The translations under genes were made by a program, and so were the position numbers. From assembly GCA_964526505.1 (NCBI GenBank), contig CAZGJC010000033.1, positions 1 to 20,092 of the forward strand: a stretch of DNA of 20,092 nucleotides, given 5' to 3'. Below are positions 15,423 through 20,092 of this stretch, piece after piece. Origin of the DNA: SVTX01 sp964526505. GTDB taxonomy: Bacteria > Bacillota > Clostridia > Oscillospirales > CAG-272. Below the pieces are notes generated by a model. That model worked only from the letters and a program-made list of their open reading frames with translations. It ran no database searches and had not been told where the DNA came from. Each line of letters begins with the position of its first letter. Positions within the stretch are counted from its first letter, which is position 1.

Positions 15423-15920
15423 TAAGACCGGGAGTTGTGAGAACCCGCATAACTCAACGCAAGGCGTTGAGTTGAACGTTCGAGCCCGTTCCTCACTGTT
15501 TTCGATTCACTTTGACAGCATTTGCTGTCCTTTATTTTTTGGTAAGACCGGGAGTTGTGAGAACCCGCATAACTCAACGCAAGGCGTTGAGTTGAACGTT
15601 CGAGCCCGTTCCTCACCGTTTTTGATTCACTTGGACAGCGTTTGCTGTCCTTTATTTTTTGGCAAGACCGGGAGTTGTGAGAACCCGCATAACTCAACGC
15701 AAGGCGTTGAGTTGAACGTTCGAGCCCGTTCCTCACCGTTTTTGATTCACTTGGACAGCGTTTGCTGTCCTTTATTTTTTGGCAAGACCGGAAGTTGTGA
15801 GAACCCGCATAACTCAACGCAAGGCGTTGAGTTGAATGTTCGAGCCCGTCCTCATCTTTTTTGATTCACTTTGACAGCGTTTGCTGTCCTTTATTTTTTG
15901 GCAAGACCGGAAGTTGTGAG
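15394..15920 (+). repeat. Tandem array of a 120-bp structured repeat (4 copies plus a partial)
   Basis: Units begin at GACAGC: 15394-15513, 15514-15633, 15634-15753, 15754-15872 (119 bp) and a cut-off 15873-15920. Each starts with a terminator-like hairpin GACAGC(A/G)-TT-TGCTGTC followed by CTTTATTTTTT. Then comes GG(T/C)AAGACC and three successive hairpins: CGG..GTT/AAC.CCG, a perfect 10-bp AACTCAACGC/GCGTTGAGTT with loop AAG, and GAACG/CGTTC around TTCGAGCC, which resembles a tRNA T arm. A weak GGTAAG/CTCACC pairing can close the set. Units 1 and 2 are nearly identical; divergence grows away from the tRNA (c for t in GGTAAG from unit 3, GAAG for GGAG from unit 4). No spacers, so not CRISPR. 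No coding gene is supported between 15384 and 15967. Confidence 0.92.
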
Positions 15921-15967
15921 ATTTATATATTTAAAAACACCCCCTGCTAATACAAAAGCATGAGGAT

Positions 15968-16168
15968 TTATTTTTTGTCATTTCTACCAAGCAAATAATC
16001 AAGAGATACATTGAAATAATCTGCAAATTTGATAAGCGTGTTGTAATCCGCCTCTCGTTCCAAGTTCTCATATCTTGATATGCTGTTTTGATTCATATTT
16101 AAATCAATTGCAAGTTTCAATTGCGATATTCCTTTTTCGTTCCGCAATTTTTTTAAACGAAATTCCAT
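15968..16168 (-). CDS. XRE-family helix-turn-helix repressor
   Basis: 66-residue single-domain regulator of the Cro/C1-type HTH family. It begins MEFRLKKLRNEKGISQLKLA, followed by the recognition-helix region NMNQNSISRYE and the typical ending FADYFNVSLDYLLGRNDKK. A longer frame to 16225 exists, but its ATG would lie inside the divergent promoter and upstream of any start given by the TATAAT at 16227-16232. The ATG at 16168 has AGAGG just upstream (short spacing). It diverges from the bPH2 pair with two operator-like palindromes between, so it very likely represses them and perhaps itself. The gene is AT-rich compared with its left-hand neighbours. Confidence 0.88.
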   Translation of the reverse strand: MEFRLKKLRNEKGISQLKLAIDLNMNQNSISRYENLEREADYNTLIKFADYFNVSLDYLLGRNDKK

Positions 16169-16218
16169 ACATCCTCTTTTCCGGATACCATGTTCATAAA
16201 ATAATTTTAAAAATTGTC

Positions 16219-16247
16219 TTGACATTATTATACCTTTTTGGTATAAT
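16219..16247 (+). promoter_or_regulatory. Consensus promoter of the bPH2 pair
   Basis: Plus strand: TTGACA (16219-16224), 17-nt spacer, TATAAT (16242-16247), an exact consensus match. Transcription should start near 16254. Such a strong promoter is normally held in check, and two palindromes overlap it. On the minus strand the mirrored arm gives another TATAAT (16227-16232) without a good -35, a possible weak promoter for the repressor. Confidence 0.88.
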
Positions 16248-16269
16248 CAATATATCCCAATTTGGTATA
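16227..16269. promoter_or_regulatory. Paired operators, probable XRE repressor sites
   Basis: Site 1: ATTATACC-TTTTT-GGTATAAT (16227-16247), a perfect 8-bp palindrome with a 5-nt spacer, covering the spacer and -10 of the promoter. Site 2: TATCCC-AATTT-GGTATA (16253-16269), the same half-site and 5-nt spacer with one mismatch, covering the transcription start. Centres are 24 bp apart. Position and repeated half-site suggest binding by the divergent XRE protein; that assignment is inferred. Confidence 0.75.
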
Positions 16270-16298
16270 TTAAAATATAGATTTAGAGGAGGCTTACT

Positions 16299-16760
16299 AT
16301 GGGACATTATGTACAAAACAATATTTTCAGAGATGAAAACATCGTAAAGAAAGCAAATTTCAACAAGATTTATTTGATCGGTCCGATTTTATGGTCGTGC
16401 TTCGTTATTACTATTCCGTGGACAGTACCCAAAATATCTCGATTTAACAGTATGGAACTTGCTTTTACGAATAAAAGAGTTATTGGCAAATGTGGCGTCG
16501 GCAAAAAGCAATCTCTCGATGCACCTTTAAACAAGATTCAAAATGTTTTCGTTGAACAATCATTCATGGGAAAAATACTCGGATACGGAACATTAACCGT
16601 TAATACTGCGGCTGGAGTTTTCAATTTCAAATATGTTAACGATGTTCAAAGTTTCAAAAACAACCTGTTTGCTCAAATAGATCAATATGAAAAGGACATG
16701 CAAAAACAGCAGGCTGCTGAAATAGCAAATGCTATGAATTCCGTTTTCAACAAACAATAA
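16299..16760 (+). CDS. bPH2-domain (YdbS/YdbT-like) membrane protein, first of a pair
   Basis: 153 residues. A hydrophobic stretch (about 24-43, IYLIGPILWSCFVITIPW) anchors it; about 52-128 form a bacterial PH-like domain (PF03703-type) with TNKRVIG, the LDAPLNKIQNV signature and GTLTVNTAAG. A Gln/Ala-rich helix ends it. Members of this family, such as B. subtilis YdbS and YdbT (sigma-W regulon), are membrane proteins linked to resistance against some antimicrobial peptides, but their biochemical role is not established. GAGGAGG lies 6 nt before the ATG. It shares the LDAPLNKIQ motif and layout with the next gene, so the two are paralogues. Confidence 0.82.
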   Translation: MGHYVQNNIFRDENIVKKANFNKIYLIGPILWSCFVITIPWTVPKISRFNSMELAFTNKRVIGKCGVGKKQSLDAPLNKIQNVFVEQSFMGKILGYGTLTVNTAAGVFNFKYVNDVQSFKNNLFAQIDQYEKDMQKQQAAEIANAMNSVFNKQ

Positions 16761-16762
16761 GT

Positions 16763-17254
16763 ATGGACATATATATTAAAAAAAATCTTGGCAAGGGTGA
16801 AATTTCAATATTAGAGACCGGCCTGAGACGTTGGGTTTTGTTTTTTATGGTTTTGTCAATTTCAACTGTCCTCTTTTTTACTCCTTTGGCAGTATATGAA
16901 TTATCAATCAAAAATCAATTAAATTTGCAGGCTTTAATTATTCTTATTTCGTTGATACTTGTTATAATCGCTTTCGTTTTTTTGCGTGAGTTGATGAAAA
17001 AAATCTACGTGACAAACAAAAGAATCGTCGGTGTTGCAGGAATTTTTTGCAAATCAACCCTCGATGCACCATTGAATAAAATCCAAACCGTTGCCGTCAA
17101 GCGAACACTTCTTGGACAACTGTTCAACTTTGGAACAATAGTCATTTCGACCGCAAATGGCAAATTTAGGTTGCGTTGGATTGAAGACATCAATAATTTC
17201 AAAAATATTATCCTCTCTCAATTAGATGAGTATGAAAACAATCGTATACGATAA
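16763..17254 (+). CDS. bPH2-domain membrane protein, second of a pair
   Basis: 163 residues. Two membrane segments (about 24-45 and 57-75), then the bPH2 domain (about 80-157) with VTNKRIVG, LDAPLNKIQTV and GTIVISTANGK. The ATG follows the stop of the preceding gene after 2 nt and has no clear Shine-Dalgarno site, so translation probably depends on termination-reinitiation from the first gene, which would fix the ratio of the two proteins. The arrangement recalls the ydbS-ydbT pair of B. subtilis, where the partners work together. A strong terminator follows. Confidence 0.82.
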   Translation: MDIYIKKNLGKGEISILETGLRRWVLFFMVLSISTVLFFTPLAVYELSIKNQLNLQALIILISLILVIIAFVFLRELMKKIYVTNKRIVGVAGIFCKSTLDAPLNKIQTVAVKRTLLGQLFNFGTIVISTANGKFRLRWIEDINNFKNIILSQLDEYENNRIR

Positions 17255-17301
17255 TTTTCACGCTGTCGAAATATTACTCATTATTTTTACATTATCAAAT
17301 T

Positions 17302-17334
17302 AAAAAATCCGCCTGCACCGCAAGCGGATTTTTT
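17302..17334 (+). terminator. Intrinsic terminator after the bPH2 pair
   Basis: Stem AAAAAATCCGC / GCGGATTTTTT (17302-17312 and 17324-17334) with an 11-nt loop and a T run. Nearly symmetrical, so it may act in both directions. Confidence 0.88.
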
Positions 17335-17354
17335 CTTTCCCGTTTGATAAATAA

Positions 17355-17383
17355 TTGACAATACACACAAGATATGGTATAAT
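17355..17383 (+). promoter_or_regulatory. Consensus promoter of the glycine-rich membrane protein gene
   Basis: Plus strand: TTGACA (17355-17360), 17-nt spacer, extended -10 TGGTATAAT with hexamer 17378-17383. Exact consensus plus the TGn extension. Leader about 65 nt. Confidence 0.9.
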
Positions 17384-17454
17384 CATTGTAAGGTAATTCT
17401 TTTGAGAAATATTTGACTCAATATAAAAATCTATGAAAACAGGAGGAAAATATT

Positions 17455-18492
17455 ATGCCAGGACCCGGTGGTGGATCAAGAGGGGGCGGAGGCTCCCGTG
17501 GTGGCGGTGGCTTCGGCGGAGGTCACGGAGGCGGATTCGGAGGAGGACCACGTGGTGGCGGACCTCATGGACCCGGTGGACCCCGTGGATTCGGAGGACC
17601 TCCCCCTCACAGACCCCCTCGCAGACATTTTTACGGCGGATGGGGTTGGGGACCCGGATATTACGGCAGAGGCGGTTGCCTCGGCGGTATGTTTGCGATT
17701 CTCTTAATTCCCATTTTGGTTATTGCCATTGTGGGTGTGCTTGCCGTAACAAGCATAGCCGGAATTGTAGGCTCGTATAAAACCGTTGCAAACGGCGGTC
17801 TTGTCAACTACGACTATGACGTTTTGCAAGAATACGCCGCAGAGCAATACAACAAAGAATTCGGTAGCACAACCGCTTACGAGGACAATATTCTTATTGT
17901 CCTCGTAACTGCCGAAAACAATCAGGACTTTGACTGGATGTGTTGGGTTGGAAACCATATAACCACAAGCGTCAACGAAATGTTCGGTGGCAACGGTACA
18001 ACGTTTGGTAATACGATTTCAAGCAGTATAGACTATCAATCTTATAAATATTCACTCACGTCAAACCTCACGGCAGTTATGGAAAAGATGGAAACACAGG
18101 TAAAAAAGGCCGCTCCCACCCCCCCATTCCGAGGTGATTGTAACGACGTACGCAGTGGTTATAATTCTCACGTTACAAATTATACGAACCTTTCGATAGA
18201 CAATACGTCGCTCAACTCGGTTCTTAATCACTTCACGGACGAGACCGAAATTCCGATCGTAATCGTTGTCGATACGGCTGAAAACGTATTCGGAAAATAT
18301 GTACCCGTAAGCGATATCATATCGATAGTCATCTCGCTCGCCATTGTAGTCGTTGCCGTGATATTTATCGTTCGTGCGGTAAAGAAAAATAAAAACAATC
18401 AAAACGGCAACAACAATAACAATAACGGCGGAAACTATAACAACTACAATAACAATTATAACAACGGTTATAATAACTATAACAGTTACTGA
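17455..18492 (+). CDS. Two-pass membrane protein with Gly/Arg-rich and Asn/Tyr-rich tails
   Basis: 345 residues. Residues 1-75 are Gly-rich with Arg, Pro and His (RGGGG and FGGG repeats, then GWGWGPGYYGRGG). A membrane segment is at about 78-105, a soluble domain at about 106-286, a second membrane segment at about 287-307, then a basic RAVKKNK and an Asn/Tyr/Gly tail (312-345). Positive residues flank both inner sides, which predicts both tails inside and the central domain outside. The central domain has two similar strand-helix pieces, ILIVLVTAEN (146-155) and IPIVIVVDTAEN (266-277); a TPM-like fold is possible but I cannot confirm it. AGGAGG lies 8 nt before the ATG. Strong promoter and own terminator: monocistronic, probably abundant. 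Function unknown. Confidence 0.85.
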   Translation: MPGPGGGSRGGGGSRGGGGFGGGHGGGFGGGPRGGGPHGPGGPRGFGGPPPHRPPRRHFYGGWGWGPGYYGRGGCLGGMFAILLIPILVIAIVGVLAVTSIAGIVGSYKTVANGGLVNYDYDVLQEYAAEQYNKEFGSTTAYEDNILIVLVTAENNQDFDWMCWVGNHITTSVNEMFGGNGTTFGNTISSSIDYQSYKYSLTSNLTAVMEKMETQVKKAAPTPPFRGDCNDVRSGYNSHVTNYTNLSIDNTSLNSVLNHFTDETEIPIVIVVDTAENVFGKYVPVSDIISIVISLAIVVVAVIFIVRAVKKNKNNQNGNNNNNNGGNYNNYNNNYNNGYNNYNSY

Positions 18493-18498
18493 CATTAC

Positions 18499-18528
18499 AG
18501 GTTCGGAGAGTATCTCCGAACCTTTTTT
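18499..18528 (+). terminator. Intrinsic terminator after the glycine-rich protein gene
   Basis: Perfect 11-bp stem AGGTTCGGAGA / TCTCCGAACCT (18499-18509 and 18513-18523), 3-nt loop, T run to 18528. Confidence 0.92.
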
Positions 18529-18622
18529 ATTGTTTTGGCGAAACACGCATTGCAAATTTCCGACCTTTTGATTTCAAACATGAAAAGACTTAAATTTAAT
18601 GTAAAAAATATTCAAATTCCTC

Positions 18623-18701
18623 TTTACTTTTAGAGGGTTTTGTGGTATCATTATAATGTATTATTATGCAGTAAAGATATAATCTTGCCCCGATTTCGGG
18701 G
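18623..18701 (+). promoter_or_regulatory. Probable promoter and leader hairpin of the pyruvate oxidoreductase gene
   Basis: One candidate is TTTACT (18623-18628), 17 nt, extended -10 TGGTATCAT (hexamer 18646-18651). Bare TATAAT boxes also occur at 18652-18657 and 18678-18683 without good -35 partners. A short hairpin CCCCG-ATTT-CGGGG (18688-18701) would lie in the leader; it has no T run and so is not a terminator. The remaining sequence up to 18740 shows nothing else. Confidence 0.4.
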
Positions 18702-18752
18702 ACTGCACAAAAATTGCTTAAATTTTATTTATATTTTTCAGGAGGACAAAAA

Positions 18753-20092
18753 ATGGCTATCCAAAGAAAAAAACTGTCTATGGACGGTAACCAGGCTGCC
18801 GCTCACGCAAGCTACGCCTTTACCGAAGTAGCAGGCATTTACCCGATCACTCCTTCCAGCCCTATGGCTGACTTCACCGATCAGTGGGCCGCCGCAGGTC
18901 AAAAGAACGTGTTCGGAACAACCGTTAAGGTAATGGAAATGGAATCCGAAGCCGGTGCCGCAGGTACCGTTCACGGTTCTCTCGCTTCCGGAGCTCTTAC
19001 AACAACTTACACCGCTTCTCAGGGACTTCTTCTTATGATCCCGAATATGTACAAAATCGCAGGTGAACTTCTTCCTGCCGTTTTCCACGTATCGGCTCGT
19101 TGCGTAGCATCCCACGCTCTTAATATTTTCGGCGACCACTCCGACGTTTACGCTTGCCGTCAAACAGGTTTCGCTATGCTTGCCGAAACAAACCCTCAGG
19201 AAGTTATGGACTTGGCGGCAGTAGCACACCTCTCCGCTATCAAGGGAAGAGTTCCTTTCCTCAACTTCTTCGACGGTTTCCGTACTTCTCACGAAATTCA
19301 GAAAATCGAAGTTTGGGATTATGCGGATCTTGAAGAAATGCTCGATAAGGACGCAGTTGCGGCATTCCGTAACCACGCCCTCAATCCTAACCACCCCGCT
19401 CTCCGTGGTTCTGCGGAAAACGGCGATATATTCTTCCAGCACAGAGAAGCGTGCAACAAGTTCTATGACGCTCTTCCCGAAATCGTTGAAGAATATATGG
19501 ATAAGGTAAACGAAAAGATCGGTACAAACTACAAACTCTTCAACTACTACGGTGCTCCCGACGCAGAAAGAGTAATCATTGCTATGGGCTCGGTTTGCGA
19601 CGTTTGTGAAGAAGTTATCGACTACCTCACCGCAAAGGGTGAAAAGGTAGGTCTTGTAAAAGTTCGTCTTTACAGACCTTTCCGTGCAGACAAACTCGTA
19701 GAGGCTATTCCCGCAACTTGTAAGAAGATTGCGGTTCTTGACAGAACAAAGGAACCCGGCTCTCTCGGTGAACCTCTCTATCTCGACGTAGTAACCGCTC
19801 TCGCAACACAGAAGGTTAAGGCTACGGTTGTCGGCGGTAGATACGGTCTCGGTTCGAAAGATACCACACCTGCATCCATCTTCGCAGTTTACGCTAACCT
19901 CGCAAAGAGACAGCCCAAGGCTAACTTCACAATCGGAATCGTTGATGACGTTACCGGTTGCTCGCTCGACGAAAAGCCCGCTCCCGACACCGCCCCTGCC
20001 GGCACTATCGCTTGTAAGTTCTGGGGTCTCGGAGGAGACGGCACAGTCGGTGCAAACAAGAACTCCATCAAGATCATCGGTGACCACACCGA
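18753..20092 (+). CDS. nifJ: Pyruvate:ferredoxin (flavodoxin) oxidoreductase, N-terminal part
   Basis: Oxidises pyruvate to acetyl-CoA and CO2 while reducing ferredoxin; oxygen-sensitive, central in anaerobes. The window shows the first 446 or so residues of a protein usually near 1,170-1,190. It opens MAIQRKKLSMDGNQAAAHASYAF, quoted here by start, with YPITPSSPMAD near residue 29 (domain I), EMESEAGAAGTVHGSLASGA, and FGDHSDVYACRQTGFAML. Domain II-type sequence includes VIIAMGSVCD and VGLVKVRLYRPF, then GRYGLGSKDTTP. AGGAGG lies 7 nt before the ATG. Codon use is strongly biased (CTC, CTT, GCC, AAG), as expected for a highly expressed gene. Thiamine diphosphate and iron-sulfur domains lie beyond the window. 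Confidence 0.96.
   Translation, partial: MAIQRKKLSMDGNQAAAHASYAFTEVAGIYPITPSSPMADFTDQWAAAGQKNVFGTTVKVMEMESEAGAAGTVHGSLASGALTTTYTASQGLLLMIPNMYKIAGELLPAVFHVSARCVASHALNIFGDHSDVYACRQTGFAMLAETNPQEVMDLAAVAHLSAIKGRVPFLNFFDGFRTSHEIQKIEVWDYADLEEMLDKDAVAAFRNHALNPNHPALRGSAENGDIFFQHREACNKFYDALPEIVEEYMDKVNEKIGTNYKLFNYYGAPDAERVIIAMGSVCDVCEEVIDYLTAKGEKVGLVKVRLYRPFRADKLVEAIPATCKKIAVLDRTKEPGSLGEPLYLDVVTALATQKVKATVVGGRYGLGSKDTTPASIFAVYANLAKRQPKANFTIGIVDDVTGCSLDEKPAPDTAPAGTIACKFWGLGGDGTVGANKNSIKIIGDHT

Noticed and set aside
15230..15864. Long repetitive open frames on both strands across the repeat array
   Set aside because: The 120-bp unit is a multiple of three, so any stop-free frame stays open through all copies. 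One frame also runs antisense through the tRNA, giving the known spurious tRNA-derived peptide pattern. No ribosome site or domain supports them.
15394..15920. CRISPR array
   Set aside because: The repeats are 120 bp, directly adjoining, with no unique spacers and no cas genes nearby.
17433..17780. Arg/Trp-rich plus-strand open frame
   Set aside because: A frame-shifted reading of the Gly codon repeats in the real gene beginning at 17455.
18061..18555. Val/Ile-rich minus-strand open frame
   Set aside because: Antisense of the Asn/Tyr repeat tail and of the terminator; composition follows from the repeats.
18738..20087. 449-codon open frame on the minus strand
   Set aside because: It is the exact antisense of the conserved pyruvate oxidoreductase gene, runs off the window, and shows no family features; it results from codon bias of the real gene.

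Overview
The window reads as chromosomal DNA of an anaerobic, low-to-mid GC Bacillota (Clostridia-like) bacterium. Evidence: the yicC-remA-rpoZ-priA-def-fmt-rsmB gene order typical of Bacillota, consensus sigma-A promoters with AGGAGG-type ribosome sites, a pyruvate:ferredoxin oxidoreductase gene, a cohesin-like surface protein and an acyl-ACP thioesterase. I cannot name a species from the sequence alone.

Layout. (1) 1-6995, minus strand: a housekeeping operon read yicC > remA > rpoZ > priA > def > fmt > rsmB, driven by a near-consensus promoter at 7032-7060. Guanylate kinase (gmk) and coaBC, which in many Bacillota sit inside this cluster, are both absent. (2) 7116-10128, minus: a sugar-phosphate isomerase-like TIM-barrel gene, cysS (4-bp ATGA overlap) and a GtrA-type membrane protein, from a perfect consensus promoter. 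(3) 10223-12107, minus: class II fructose-bisphosphate aldolase, then an acyl-ACP thioesterase, each followed by an intrinsic terminator. (4) 12192-13545, minus: a membrane-anchored cohesin-like protein and a MazF-type endoribonuclease with no visible antitoxin. (5) 13688-14045, plus: a small lipoprotein gene, convergent with guaA, with two hairpins between them. (6) 14064-15145, minus: a GMP synthase that holds only the ATP-pyrophosphatase/dimerisation part and lacks the glutaminase domain.

(7) 15261-15920, plus: a tRNA-Trp gene whose CCA end forms one end of a 20-bp perfect inverted repeat (its terminator), followed by a tandem array of a 120-bp unit (four copies plus a cut-off fifth). Each unit carries a terminator-like hairpin and a three-hairpin, T-arm-bearing segment that resembles a tRNA-like fold. 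(8) 15968-17334: an AT-rich accessory module, in which an XRE-family repressor diverges from two tandem bPH2 (YdbS/YdbT-like) membrane proteins. The intergenic region holds a perfect promoter overlapped by two matching operator palindromes. (9) 17355-18528, plus: a membrane protein with a Gly/Arg-rich N-tail and an Asn/Tyr-rich C-tail. (10) 18753 to the end, plus: the N-terminal part of pyruvate:ferredoxin oxidoreductase.

The best candidates for something undescribed are the tRNA-Trp-linked repeat array, the XRE/bPH2 divergon beside it, and the two-tailed low-complexity membrane protein. The stand-alone GuaA synthetase and the losses from the gmk/coaBC operon are clear lineage-level oddities.
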